From NCBI RefSeq assembly GCF_000812965.1, contig NZ_JSYN01000023.1, positions 1 through 64,000 on the forward strand: a DNA stretch of 64,000 nt. The letters run 5' to 3'. The notes beneath the pieces are model-generated. The model saw only the letters and a program-made list of their open reading frames with translations, searched no databases and was not told where the DNA came from. Below are positions 16,997-26,651 of this stretch, piece by piece. How positions within the stretch are numbered: position 1 is the stretch's first letter; each line of letters starts with the position of its first letter. The DNA is from Pedobacter kyungheensis. GTDB lineage: Bacteria > Bacteroidota > Bacteroidia > Sphingobacteriales > Sphingobacteriaceae. Made by a program: the position numbers and the translations under genes.

Positions 16997-19900
16997 ATGA
17001 AATTCAAACCGAACCTCATAACCATAATAAAGATTACATTTTTACAATTGGCATTAATGCTATTAATGATAGGAAGTGCAGTTGCAAATGACGGAAGGAC
17101 ACAAGTTATATTAAAAACCAAAGTCTCTTTATCCGACAGAAATGTATCGCTAAAAACTGTGATTAAAGATATTGAATCCAGATACCACATCAGTTTTGTT
17201 TTTAGTCAGGCGCTTATAAAAAGTGACCAAAAAATCTCTGCCTCGTTTACTGCTAAACCATTGGGAGCTGTTTTAAGTGCGGTTTTTGAACCACTTAACA
17301 TGGCTTACCAGGCTTCAGGGGATGTAATTGTGATCAGTGCCGTTAAACCAGAAACCCATCAACGCAAAGCCGGTTTGGACATGTCGGTAAGCCCGATAAC
17401 AGGTAGGGTATTAGATGATAAAGGCGGTCCGGCCGTGGGCATTAACGTGGTTGTAAAAGGAACGAAAACAGGTACTGTTACCGATGCAAACGGAAATTTT
17501 TCATTAAATGCCAGCCCCGGAGCCATATTAACATTCAGCTCTGTGGGATTCGATCCATTAGAACTTCCGGCAACTGCCGAACCGATGAAAGTAATCCTAA
17601 AATCATCCAGCAGCGCCCTTACAGAAATTGTTGTGGTCGGCGCTACTTTCAAAAAAGGCGATCTCACCGGTTCGGTAAGTAATGTAGATTCAAAAACTTT
17701 GCAAGACAGGCCTGTTACCAATGTAAACAGTGCACTTCAGGGGCGTGTTGCAGGGGTATTTATTGGAGGTGGATCAAAACCGAGTGATGATGCAGTTATT
17801 AAAATTCGGGGAACGAATACGATTAATTCTGGCTCAACGCCTATTTATGTAGTGGATGGTTTAATCATGGAAAATAATCTTGGCGGGTTTAATTCGATCA
17901 ACATGAACGACGTTGCCTCTGTCGCTATTTTGAAGGATGCATCCGCCACAGCACTCTACGGATCACGTGGTGCAAATGGGGTTGTTGTAATTACGACGAA
18001 AAAAGGCAAAAAAACAGGCGGCGATGGTACAATTAGCTATGATGGCTGGGCCGGCTTTTCAAATATCGCAAAAATGCCGGAGACCATGAATGCCGGGCAG
18101 TTGTTTCAGCTTCGCCTTGATGCTTACGCCAACGGATACCTAAAAGACAATCCAAACGCAAACCGACAAGACTATATCAATAACACCTTACTAAAAACAA
18201 ATGTTGCCTTCTCTCAACAGGAATTTAACACTTACAACAGCGGTAAAACCTACAATTGGCTGGATCAGATCAAACAAACGGGGTATCAACAAAACCACGC
18301 TTTAAGCTTTACAGGTGGAACAGACAAAAGTTCTTTCTATTTAAGTTTAGGTTATGCAGGCAATAGCGGTATTATACAACAGGTAAATCAAAATAAATAC
18401 ACAGGCCGTTTCAATGCAGATTATGCGGTAAAGAAATGGTTGAAAATAGGAACAAATACCGGGTACACCCGTACCGATGATCGCCAGGTCGATGATGACG
18501 TCTATAATCAGGCACTGAATGCAAATCCCTTGTTGGATTATGCTCCATATCAGGCAGATGATACAAGGTATACCGCCAATTACCTGACTATTTATTACCG
18601 TGCGCTTGGCCAGAACAGCAACAATAACTTTAATCCGTTTAACGCCATGGAAATTGTCAGGAGGCAAAACCGAAATCGATTGGTAACCTCTAATTTTATT
18701 AACGTTAATCCGATTCCCGGGCTCGATATCCGCTCTACTTTTTCGGTTGATTATGGCCAGCAGTCTTATTTTACTTTTACCCCAAACAATATCCAGGAAG
18801 CTATACGCAATTATAACGGCGATGCGAGGGCTAAAGCGGAGCGGTGGAACGATCTGTATTGGCAATGGGATAATACTGCCACTTATAACAGAACCTTTCA
18901 AGGAAAACACCGGATAACTGCACTTTTGGGAACCAGCGCAAGTAAACACACCTCTGACTATACTTTAGCGCAGGGAGACCGTTTTGCAAGCAATGACCTT
19001 TCTTATTTTAATCTGGGTGGCGCTGCGGCACAGGATAAAACTACAATAGGATCTAATTTCTATGCCTATTCGATGTTTTCAGTAATCGCACGTTTCACTT
19101 ATAGTTATGACGATAAATACTATGTCACCGCTACTGCCCGTGATGACGGATCATCAAGATTTGCTCCTGGGCATCAGTATGGTATTTTCCCTTCCGGATC
19201 AGTGAGATGGGAGATCAGTAAAGAGGACTTCTTAAAAAACCAGAAAGTATTTAATCAGTTAAGCTTAAGGGCAGGTTATGGCGTGGTTGGTAATCAGGAT
19301 ATTACCAATTATGCATTCCAGACGCTGTACGGCTCAAAGGTTAATAACAACAATGCATTACTCGCCAACGATGGGTTAAAAGGTAATCCTGACCTGACCT
19401 GGGAACGTCAGAAACAAGCCAACCTTGGTTTGGATATGGCCTTCCTTAACAATAGGTTATCTGCTACTGCCGAGGCCTTTTACATCAATAACGATAACCT
19501 TTTGCTTGATCGTGGCTTAGCGCTTACCACAGGTTATAGCCACCAATTACAGAATATCGGGCGGGTAAACAATAAAGGTATCGAGCTTTCATTAAGCGGA
19601 CAAATCATTAAAAACAGTGATTGGAACTGGACTGTAGCAGGAAACATCTCATTTGCAAAAAATGCTGTAAAACAATTGTATGGAAATGCGACTGTGATTT
19701 ACAGCTCTTCAGGCGACAGTCGCGAAAACAATTTGTTTGTTGGACAGCCCCTGCATAGCATTTACACCCTTCGTTCAGGAGGTATAGCGCAAGAATCAAA
19801 CCGTGCTGAATGGCAGGGATTAAATTACAACGGCAAAACAGTAGGACTTGGTGACCTTTTTGCACTTGATGTTTCAGGTCCTAACGGTGTAAAAGATGGG

Positions 19901-20413
19901 ATAGTAAACCAATACGACAGGGTTATTGTGGGGAAAGAGGATCCGAAATATTACGGCGGTTTTTCAACTAACCTGACTTACAAAGGCCTTGATCTGAATG
20001 CAGTTTTCGTTTATTCGCATGGCGCAAAAAAAATAAGCAGTTACTACGAGGGTTTAATCAACAGTGTTGGGTCGAGTATGGCTTCGATCGATTTGCTTAA
20101 TCGCTGGACCCCAACAAATACGGATACCAATATTCCGAAAGTAATTGACAATACGAGCTATAACAGGTTTGCCCCATCTGATTTAGACTATGCCGTACAG
20201 GATGCTTCCTATCTCCGGCTTTCAGCACTTACTTTGGGTTACAATTTATCGCAAAAGTTGCTGGATAAGTGGCATGCAAGCCGGGTACGTATCTACGCCA
20301 CCGGCTCCAACTTATTCTTAATCACAAAGTATAAGGGGCTCGATCCCGAAACCGGTGATTATGGTTATCCACCTGTACGAACATTTGTAGTGGGTGTAAA
20401 CTTTGGGTTTTAA
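16997..20413 (+). CDS. SusC/RagA family TonB-linked outer membrane protein with STN domain
   Basis: A 1138-residue TonB-dependent porin for glycan import. Signal sequence, then an STN (secretin/TonB N-terminal) domain at about residues 35-110, a carboxypeptidase-like regulatory domain at about 130-205 (GRVLDDKGGPAVGINVVVKG), the plug domain with VVVGATFKKGDLTGSVSNVD and IYVVDGLI, and the SusC marker DASATALYGSRGANGVVVITTKKG. The barrel ends FVVGVNFGF with the terminal Phe. The STN domain normally passes a ligand signal to a FecR-type anti-sigma factor, but none is present nearby. It is translated with the SusD gene that begins about 6 bases downstream. Confidence 0.95.
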   Translation: MKFKPNLITIIKITFLQLALMLLMIGSAVANDGRTQVILKTKVSLSDRNVSLKTVIKDIESRYHISFVFSQALIKSDQKISASFTAKPLGAVLSAVFEPLNMAYQASGDVIVISAVKPETHQRKAGLDMSVSPITGRVLDDKGGPAVGINVVVKGTKTGTVTDANGNFSLNASPGAILTFSSVGFDPLELPATAEPMKVILKSSSSALTEIVVVGATFKKGDLTGSVSNVDSKTLQDRPVTNVNSALQGRVAGVFIGGGSKPSDDAVIKIRGTNTINSGSTPIYVVDGLIMENNLGGFNSINMNDVASVAILKDASATALYGSRGANGVVVITTKKGKKTGGDGTISYDGWAGFSNIAKMPETMNAGQLFQLRLDAYANGYLKDNPNANRQDYINNTLLKTNVAFSQQEFNTYNSGKTYNWLDQIKQTGYQQNHALSFTGGTDKSSFYLSLGYAGNSGIIQQVNQNKYTGRFNADYAVKKWLKIGTNTGYTRTDDRQVDDDVYNQALNANPLLDYAPYQADDTRYTANYLTIYYRALGQNSNNNFNPFNAMEIVRRQNRNRLVTSNFINVNPIPGLDIRSTFSVDYGQQSYFTFTPNNIQEAIRNYNGDARAKAERWNDLYWQWDNTATYNRTFQGKHRITALLGTSASKHTSDYTLAQGDRFASNDLSYFNLGGAAAQDKTTIGSNFYAYSMFSVIARFTYSYDDKYYVTATARDDGSSRFAPGHQYGIFPSGSVRWEISKEDFLKNQKVFNQLSLRAGYGVVGNQDITNYAFQTLYGSKVNNNNALLANDGLKGNPDLTWERQKQANLGLDMAFLNNRLSATAEAFYINNDNLLLDRGLALTTGYSHQLQNIGRVNNKGIELSLSGQIIKNSDWNWTVAGNISFAKNAVKQLYGNATVIYSSSGDSRENNLFVGQPLHSIYTLRSGGIAQESNRAEWQGLNYNGKTVGLGDLFALDVSGPNGVKDGIVNQYDRVIVGKEDPKYYGGFSTNLTYKGLDLNAVFVYSHGAKKISSYYEGLINSVGSSMASIDLLNRWTPTNTDTNIPKVIDNTSYNRFAPSDLDYAVQDASYLRLSALTLGYNLSQKLLDKWHASRVRIYATGSNLFLITKYKGLDPETGDYGYPPVRTFVVGVNFGF

Positions 20414-20419
20414 TTTTTG

Positions 20420-21994
20420 ATGCAGAAAATTATGAAAAAATTTATTCTAAAAGTATTTATTGTAAGCGCGTTTATAGGTTTAGCGTCTTGCAAAAAGCTA
20501 TTGCAACAGGATAGTTTAACCAAACTTGACGAAAGCGCTGTTTATTCTGATGTTAATTTAGTACAAACCAGTTTAAAAGGCATTTATGCCAACTGGTTAA
20601 ATTGCCGTGTAGACGAACAGGGCACCGTGTTAATGATGGGAACAGATGAAACCCAACAAGGGGCTTTTCAGATGAAAACTGATGCATCCAAAGGAGGCCT
20701 TGATCGTTACGACGGGAACCTGAATTCACTTCAGGGTCAGATCACGACGCAATGGAACCTGCGTTGGCCCCTGGTTAATGAGGCAGCGAAAATCATTAAT
20801 GGACTGGATAAGCCAGGATTGGTACCGGGCTCTAAAGCAGCAGGTGTTGTGGGCGAAGCCAGTTTTATAAGGGGTTTTATAGATTTTGAACTGGCCATGT
20901 ATTGGGGATCTATTCCAATAAGAGACCTGAGCCGGGAAAATACGCTGGGGCTAAAGCGCCAACCCCTAAAGGATGTATGGGCCTTTATTATTTCAGATCT
21001 CATTAAGGCTTCAACGCTATGCCCCCAAACTAATGCACCGGGCAGAGCAACCAGCGGAGCTGCACTGGCCATGCTGGGTAAGGCCTATATGTCGGCACCT
21101 GAATCAACCGGTCTGCGTGATTTTGACAAGGCCAGAAATTGCTTTGAGCAAATGATGGGCAGGTATACCTTGGTTCCTTATCAGAATTTGTTCGATTACA
21201 CTAAACCCAATACCGTTGAGGCAATTTTAGAGTTCCAGTACAGCCCGGTATCGCCCAATAATAATAAAGTTCAATTTCAGATTGGATCGCGTGCGGTACA
21301 AAATACCTTCGGTGATGGTTGCTATTTTTCGGGATATGACAAAATTGTTCCGACAATTCATGCCTATGAAACAGTAGCGAACGGTGGGGTTTGGGAAGAT
21401 GGCGACCTTCGCCGTGATCAGAGTATCCGTTATGATTTTTCATATTACGGCGTAACCCCAACCTATGATATCATTTCGTGGGAAGGCCTTGGTGCAAATC
21501 ATGATGAATTAAATCCTCACATTAAAAAATACGAGGATTTTCGCACGGATTCGCATAGCGGTTTAGGATACAATAACATGTACAATTCAGGTAAGGATAT
21601 GCCGGTTTTAAGACTTGGCGATATTAAGCTATGTTACGCAGAATGCCTGAACGAGCTCGGCAAAACCGGCGATGCCGTTGCTGTTGTTAACGAGGTTAGA
21701 ACCAGAGCATGGGGCGGAACACTTCCGGCTGATAGAGCATGGACCGCTATGTCGCAAGACGATTTCCGTACAAAAATTATGGATGAACGCATTCGTGAGC
21801 TTTTTGCAGAAAATTGGCGTAAAATCGATTTGATCAGGACCGGAAAGTTCGTCGATCTGGTTAAAAAATACAACAAATGGGCGGCGCAATCCGGAACTAT
21901 TCAGGCTTTTAACAGCTTGTTGCCGATTCCTGACTCGGAAATGAAACTGAATGATCAAATTACACCAAACGATCAGAACCCTGGTTACAAATAA
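20420..21994 (+). CDS. SusD/RagB family nutrient-binding outer membrane lipoprotein
   Basis: A 524-residue surface lipoprotein that caps the SusC porin. Signal peptide with lipobox GLASC, then the SusD helical TPR scaffold, with GVVGEASFIRGFIDFELAMYWG in the first half and LCYAECLNELGKTGDAVAVVNEVRTRA and IMDERIRELFAENWRKIDLIRTGKF in the second. The ATG at 20420 is given; the ATG at 20432 would also leave a complete signal peptide. A strong terminator at 22022-22054 closes the susCD transcript. Confidence 0.94.
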   Translation: MQKIMKKFILKVFIVSAFIGLASCKKLLQQDSLTKLDESAVYSDVNLVQTSLKGIYANWLNCRVDEQGTVLMMGTDETQQGAFQMKTDASKGGLDRYDGNLNSLQGQITTQWNLRWPLVNEAAKIINGLDKPGLVPGSKAAGVVGEASFIRGFIDFELAMYWGSIPIRDLSRENTLGLKRQPLKDVWAFIISDLIKASTLCPQTNAPGRATSGAALAMLGKAYMSAPESTGLRDFDKARNCFEQMMGRYTLVPYQNLFDYTKPNTVEAILEFQYSPVSPNNNKVQFQIGSRAVQNTFGDGCYFSGYDKIVPTIHAYETVANGGVWEDGDLRRDQSIRYDFSYYGVTPTYDIISWEGLGANHDELNPHIKKYEDFRTDSHSGLGYNNMYNSGKDMPVLRLGDIKLCYAECLNELGKTGDAVAVVNEVRTRAWGGTLPADRAWTAMSQDDFRTKIMDERIRELFAENWRKIDLIRTGKFVDLVKKYNKWAAQSGTIQAFNSLLPIPDSEMKLNDQITPNDQNPGYK

Positions 21995-22021
21995 AACAAA
22001 CAATTAATCTATAACTATCTT

Positions 22022-22054
22022 AAAGCCGCCCCTGCATAAAGGGCGGCTTTTTTG
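22022..22054 (+). terminator. Rho-independent terminator after susCD
   Basis: Perfect arms AAAGCCGCCC and GGGCGGCTTT with loop CTGCATAAA and a T-run; it lies 27 bases after the SusD stop codon. Confidence 0.92.
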
Positions 22055-22293
22055 ATTCTTAAAACACCAATTTTCATTCCTTGCAACGGGAGCGACAAAA
22101 GCCTGCATAACAAGTAAATACGCTAATGCTGTTTCCCTATTGATGCTTTATAGAGCGATTTGCAGCATCCATGGAGCGTTTGTGCCTTTCTGTCGATCAT
22201 CTGTTTTATATTACACGAATGCAGCTTAACTTAGTATATTGTATGATGATAAAGATTACCAATTAACTAAACATCAACCTAAAAGCAAAAACA

Positions 22294-23112
22294 ATGAACA
22301 AACAATTATTACACTCCATTTCTGGCTGCGCAGCAGCAGCCATGCTTTTTTTTACAGTATCCTGCAAAAAAGCAAATAATACAGTTCAGCCTGTTTCAGA
22401 AAAAAACGCTACCGCCAGAGCAGCGACCGTAGCTGGTGACACCATTTTAAATGCTACTTACGAAAATAATTCTCTTAACTCCGGCTATCCATTGATAACC
22501 CCCACCGAAGCAAGCGCTGCCGATGCAGTTTATATGGTGTCGCCAGGAGCTACCGGCAATTACGCGGTGGCGCATAAAGTAGTGGCTGGTGATTCGAGCT
22601 ATTTTTCTGCCGGAAACTGGAGAAGCGAAAGCGCTCTTATGAAGCCTGGGCCGGCACGTTTCTCGCCTGGTCAGGAACGCCGTTACGAATTTAGCATGCT
22701 ACTCAAAGACTTTCCGGTATCGCAAGCGGAAAAATCAGAACAATTTACTTTATTTCAGCTGAAAAATTCGGCCGAAGGAGGGGCGCTGAGGATTATAAGA
22801 AAGGGCAATACTATTCAAACTGCCAGAGCCGGTAATACATTCCATGATCTATTGGTAAGTAATTTTGCACCCTATGTTAATCAATGGATGCATTTTCGTA
22901 TAGATGTAAAATGGGCGGAGGATAATACCGGGTACATGAAAATATATACCAAATTGCCAGGACAAACAACCTACACTATGGTACTAGACGCAGAAAATTG
23001 CAAGACCTATTTTGGCGGGATTGGCTATCTGAAATGGGGAGTATATAACCCACCCTTGGGCAGTACCCGTATTGTTTATCATGATGATATCCGAATAATT
23101 GCGCTAAATTAA
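22294..23112 (+). CDS. Polysaccharide lyase-like (PL20/heparin lyase I-type jelly roll) lipoprotein
   Basis: A 272-residue lipoprotein with lipobox TVSC. The rest has the beta-jelly-roll pattern of the Polysacc_lyase (PF14099)/PL20 group: NWRSESALMKPGPARFSPGQERRYEF near residue 110, then MHFRIDVKWAEDNTGYMKIY and the ending YLKWGVYNPP...RIVYHDDIRI. PL20 relatives cleave glucuronan or related uronate polymers. It is the only enzyme candidate beside the susCD pair, from which it is separated by a terminator, so it could be co-regulated or independent. Active-site residues could not be assigned with certainty. Confidence 0.65.
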   Translation: MNKQLLHSISGCAAAAMLFFTVSCKKANNTVQPVSEKNATARAATVAGDTILNATYENNSLNSGYPLITPTEASAADAVYMVSPGATGNYAVAHKVVAGDSSYFSAGNWRSESALMKPGPARFSPGQERRYEFSMLLKDFPVSQAEKSEQFTLFQLKNSAEGGALRIIRKGNTIQTARAGNTFHDLLVSNFAPYVNQWMHFRIDVKWAEDNTGYMKIYTKLPGQTTYTMVLDAENCKTYFGGIGYLKWGVYNPPLGSTRIVYHDDIRIIALN

Positions 23113-23203
23113 TTTTACAAAAGGAAAATGGTATATGGAAGATCAAACAAGATAGATTAATTTCAATTACAGATTTCTCATGAAAAACGAAGCAAATCAT
23201 CAG

Positions 23204-23233
23204 AAAAAAGCGGTGTCAGCTCCGCTTTTTTTT
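23204..23233 (+). terminator. Rho-independent terminator after PL20-like gene
   Basis: Arms AAAAAAGCGG and CCGCTTTTTT around TGTCAGCT with further T residues. Confidence 0.9.
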
Positions 23234-23248
23234 CTTTATCGAGCTTAA

Positions 23249-23446
23249 GGTATTATATGGTTCCATACCATCCAGCGCCATGCATGGGCTTTCCTGTCTT
23301 TGATAAGCTCACCCCTGAACATTAACGAAGACACTCTGAAGCACAAGAAAGATACTCTATACCTTGACGAAGTGAGTAAAAAACAGGGGATTGCTTACCA
23401 GATTCAGACTCCAAAACATAAAAGCACAGTTAGATATAAATTTTAA
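23249..23446 (+). pseudogene. Possible 3' remnant of a surface or outer-membrane protein gene
   Basis: In the 428-base gap between the PL20-like gene and the LytTR regulator, one forward frame is open from 23249 to the TAA at 23444-23446 and has no plausible start. The last 44 codons (from 23315) are protein-like and hydrophilic: LNINEDTLKHKKDTLYLDEV, then KKQGIAYQIQTPKH and a final RYKF. An aromatic C-terminal Phe after alternating residues fits the last strand of an outer-membrane barrel. Upstream residues look random, so this would be a truncated 3' end. It could also be chance. Confidence 0.3.
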
Positions 23447-23539
23447 AGATACGTCTAACAACATAAATAAGACTAAGCTGGCGCAAGGCTCTTTCTTAAC
23501 GCCAGATTCTAGGTTAATTCTAGATATATGTCATGTCTT

Positions 23540-24235
23540 CTATACTTCTGACCCAAGATCTTGCAGAAGCTGGTCTCTATAAAATTTAGACAATGGAATC
23601 TTATTCCCCGCTACAGTTACCTGATGCTTCTCAATCCGCTCAATTTTCTGTCTGGAAATTATAAATGATTTATGTATCCTCAAAAACTGATCCGCAGGAA
23701 GTTTTGATTGCAATTCAGTTAATGTAATCCGCGTAAGCGTATGTTTACCTGTTTCATGTAAATCCACATAATTATCTTCGGCTTTTGCATAAACCAGGTT
23801 ATTAAACTTTATTTGCACCCAGTCATGGCCGTCTTTTACAAATAAAGCCTGTTCTTTGTTCCTTTTTTTACCTTCATGCACTTGAAGCCTCTTTTCGGCA
23901 AGCTGACAGGCCTTTAAAAAACGCGTAAAATTGATAGGCTTTAATAAATAGTCTGTAGCAGCCAACTCAAAACCTTTTAATGCATATTCCGGATAAGCGG
24001 TAGTAAAAATGACTTGAATTTCAGCGTTTATCATAGTGGCAAACTCAATACCCGACAGATCAGGCATCGCAATATCGAGGAACACCAAATCTACACGTTC
24101 ATTTTTAATGTAAACCAATGCATCTGTAGCACTCAAAAACGTGGCATCAAGCGAAATAAAAGGTATCTTTTCTGCATGGGTACGAATAATATCATGCGCT
24201 ACAGGTTCATCGTCAACTGCAATTACTTTGATCAT
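23540..24235 (-). CDS. LytTR family response regulator
   Basis: A 231-residue response regulator: receiver domain at residues 1-115 with DDE (8-10), phosphoacceptor Asp54 in VFLDIAMPD, Thr in FTTAY and Lys in LLKPI; then a LytTR DNA-binding domain at about 130-231 (YAKAEDNYVDLHETGKHTLTR, FLRIHKSFII). It is the partner of the LytS-like kinase encoded at the 5' end of the same operon. Its start overlaps the end of the disrupted TlpA-like gene by 4 bases (ATGA). Confidence 0.95.
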   Translation of the reverse strand: MIKVIAVDDEPVAHDIIRTHAEKIPFISLDATFLSATDALVYIKNERVDLVFLDIAMPDLSGIEFATMINAEIQVIFTTAYPEYALKGFELAATDYLLKPINFTRFLKACQLAEKRLQVHEGKKRNKEQALFVKDGHDWVQIKFNNLVYAKAEDNYVDLHETGKHTLTRITLTELQSKLPADQFLRIHKSFIISRQKIERIEKHQVTVAGNKIPLSKFYRDQLLQDLGSEV

Positions 24236-25376
24236 TTTATCGGTAATACTTGTTTAAGCTTCTCCATTAATTCTGTCGCTTCAATATCTTTTGCTATAAT
24301 TACACCTTGAGGATCAATCAGAAAGCTCTGTGGAATTTTCCTGATACTATAAAGCTTTCCCACTTCATTTTTCCAATGCTTCAAATCCGAAACCTGGGGC
24401 CAGCTTAATCCATCATCCTTTATTGCTTTTAACCATGCATCCTTTCCATCTGCACCATCAAGTGAAACACCCAAGATAGTAAAATTTCTATCTTTAAATT
24501 TATTGTAGATTTTAACAAGTTCAGGATTGGCATCTCTACAAGGTCCACACCACGAGGCCCAGAAATCAATCAAAACATATTTCCCTCTAAAGGAGGCTAA
24601 ATTTACAGGATTACTGCAGTATCATTTTGAATAAAAACAGGAGCTGTTTTACCGGGATTAAGGTCATGCTGGTTTGATAGAAATTTCCGAAACTGTATAC
24701 CTGATGGTGTATTCTGCAATTTTACCGAAAGCCGGTTTAACATTGGCTCAATAACAGCAATATCCGGCGAGATTCCTGCATAGTCATCCAATGCACTCAG
24801 AGCAATAAAACTATCTGGATTATCAATAATAAATTTCAGACGAATGGCCTGTTTAACCGCGCTTAAACTATCTAATTTCTTGTTCAATGCTGAGGTGCCT
24901 GGCTCATGGTGAGTTTCCCTCAGATTAATTTTGTCGATCTCTTCATAAATAGGGTTAAGCAATTTTTCTAACTTAATATGATCATAATTGATACCCCTGC
25001 CAGCAAAGGTTGCGTCAGCAATTGAAGGGCTAGAGGTCTTCAGCGCTACATGCCCCGGATAAATATACATTCGCAATAAATCTGGTTTATCATATTGTTT
25101 TTTTATCATTCCTGATAAACCAATATTTGTGGTATCGCAAACAAGAGTACTATATTTTGGCTCATCTATTTTACCTTTAAAAACGAATAAGCCATTAGTC
25201 TGCACTGCAGAATCAATTATTTTTTTACCCTCCTCTTGGTATAACAGGTAAATTTTAGCCCTTGAAGGCATTTTTGGTGCAGTTATTTTAACAGTGAACA
25301 ATGAATCTTTAGTCTGACATACAGACATAAGAGGAACTGCTGCTCCCCAAAGCAGTAACATTACTTTTTTAATCAT
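24232..25376 (-). pseudogene. DUF4369-TlpA disulfide reductase gene split by a frameshift
   Basis: Two frames make up one recognisable gene. The 5' part (25376-24603, 257 codons) has a signal peptide and a DUF4369-like beta domain, and ends KTAPVFIQNDTAVIL then stop. The 3' part (to 24232) is read in another frame and begins, with no start codon of its own, NLASFRGKYVLIDFWASWCGPC, the thioredoxin domain with its CxxC pair. One extra base between about 24611 and 24617 would join them as DTAGNPVNLASFRG, the normal wording for this family. The defect is therefore a one-base deletion or a sequencing error. The intact protein would be a periplasmic thiol-disulfide reductase of about 380 residues. 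It lies between the genes of a kinase and a response regulator and overlaps the latter by 4 bases. Confidence 0.88.
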
Positions 25377-25400
25377 GATTAAGAAAATTGAATGATGTAT

Positions 25401-26447
25401 TTAAGAACTGAGTTTCAACCAAAATGAAACTTTATAATCTAAACCGGTGTTCTTATGATCCAACCGGTAACTATCTGGATAAAGAAGATCCAGACGCTTA
25501 ATCGTATTTTTTATTCCTGTATTATTTCCGCCAACTTCTGCCCGGTTCTGAACAATGGTATTAAACACTTCCATCTGGAGCTCATTTTCTACCACAACAA
25601 TTTTTATCTGAACTTCGCACTGCGCATCCATACTGATCCCGTATTTAAAAGCATTTTCTATAAACGGCAGGAGCAAAAGCGGCGCTATTTTTTGTTTATG
25701 ATCATCTGAAACAATTTGTTTGTTAATTTTGATACTTTCCTTCGCAGGCAAACGCACCTGCTGAAGTCGCAGATAGTTCTCCATAAATTTAAGTTCATCC
25801 TGGAGTTGAACAAAATTCTCATGCATTCCATGAATAGTATAGCGCATCATATCAGACATGATGTCAATCCCATGAGCAGTGTCAGGTGCATTTTCTTTTA
25901 AAGCAGTACCGTAAAGATAATTTAAGGCATTAAATAGAAAATGTGGGTTTAGCTGTGCCTTTAAAGCATGTAATTCGTTCTCCGACTGCTGGATCCTATA
26001 TAGCTTTCTATTTTTATATTGAAGGTAATAATCCCTCACTATTACGTAAATAAAAGCATAAACGGCTATATATAAAATAGGTTCAATAGCAGAAAGTTTA
26101 CCTTGTTGCTTGAAAACATTTGGGCGTAAATAAATAATTCCTGCGCAGGAAATCATTCCAGTCAATAAACATCCCCCAATAAAAACAATGAAATGATATT
26201 TTTTAAACAGAAATATTCTTACAGCTTCAGTCAACAAGATACAAAGAGCAACAACAAATAAATCACTACGTAAATTGGTGGCGTACTGCCAACCTGAAAC
26301 TGGTGTACCATCGGTATTTACGATGTAATTACCCCACATATGTACATGATAAAGATAGGGAATAAGTGTAAATGCAGTAATTGCAATCCACATCATTACA
26401 AAATGGGCAATCCAGTTTATTAGTAATTTTTTAAGACCTGTTAACAT
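25401..26447 (-). CDS. LytS-like sensor histidine kinase (His_kinase family)
   Basis: From the ATG at 26447 a 348-residue kinase: four membrane segments in the first 140 residues with a short extracytoplasmic loop between the first two, a coiled linker (YRIQQSENELHALKAQ), the His_kinase box LNPHFLFNALNYL with the phosphorylated His, and an HATPase region (PLLLLPFIENAFKYG; GNNTGIKNTIKRLDLLYP). It lacks a DHp domain of the classical type, as usual for kinases paired with LytTR regulators. It is the first gene of the operon, 24 bases before the TlpA-like gene. Eleven codons upstream (26480) is an alternative but weaker start. Confidence 0.93.
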   Translation of the reverse strand: MLTGLKKLLINWIAHFVMMWIAITAFTLIPYLYHVHMWGNYIVNTDGTPVSGWQYATNLRSDLFVVALCILLTEAVRIFLFKKYHFIVFIGGCLLTGMISCAGIIYLRPNVFKQQGKLSAIEPILYIAVYAFIYVIVRDYYLQYKNRKLYRIQQSENELHALKAQLNPHFLFNALNYLYGTALKENAPDTAHGIDIMSDMMRYTIHGMHENFVQLQDELKFMENYLRLQQVRLPAKESIKINKQIVSDDHKQKIAPLLLLPFIENAFKYGISMDAQCEVQIKIVVVENELQMEVFNTIVQNRAEVGGNNTGIKNTIKRLDLLYPDSYRLDHKNTGLDYKVSFWLKLSS

Positions 26448-26620
26448 AGTATTTCTTTTGATTGAGAGCAAAGGAAGCAAACTAAAGGAATATTATTTAA
26501 TTAATGTGGCAAGTACACTCAAATATGTGGTGAAATGACTGGGCTTAGTATTATTATAGAGCTTTCAACAATCCAATCGAAATCTGCAAGCCTACCACTG
26601 TAGAAAATATCTATTTATGC

Positions 26621-26648
26621 AAAAAGCCCCACATTTCTGTGAGGCTTT
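26621..26648 (-). terminator. Terminator downstream of tRNA-Lys
   Basis: On the minus strand AAAGCCTCACA and TGTGGGGCTTTTT form a hairpin with a T-run, starting just after the tRNA 3' end. Confidence 0.85.
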
Positions 26649-26651
26649 CTG

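Noticed and set aside
23391-23582. Plus-strand 63-codon frame starting with TTG
   Set aside because: It overlaps the end of the response regulator gene on the other strand and lies in a different frame from the more protein-like remnant at 23249-23446.
24232-24573. Separate 113-residue thioredoxin gene
   Set aside because: The ATG lies inside the conserved thioredoxin domain; sequence upstream in the same frame continues the family pattern, so it is the 3' part of a frameshifted gene.
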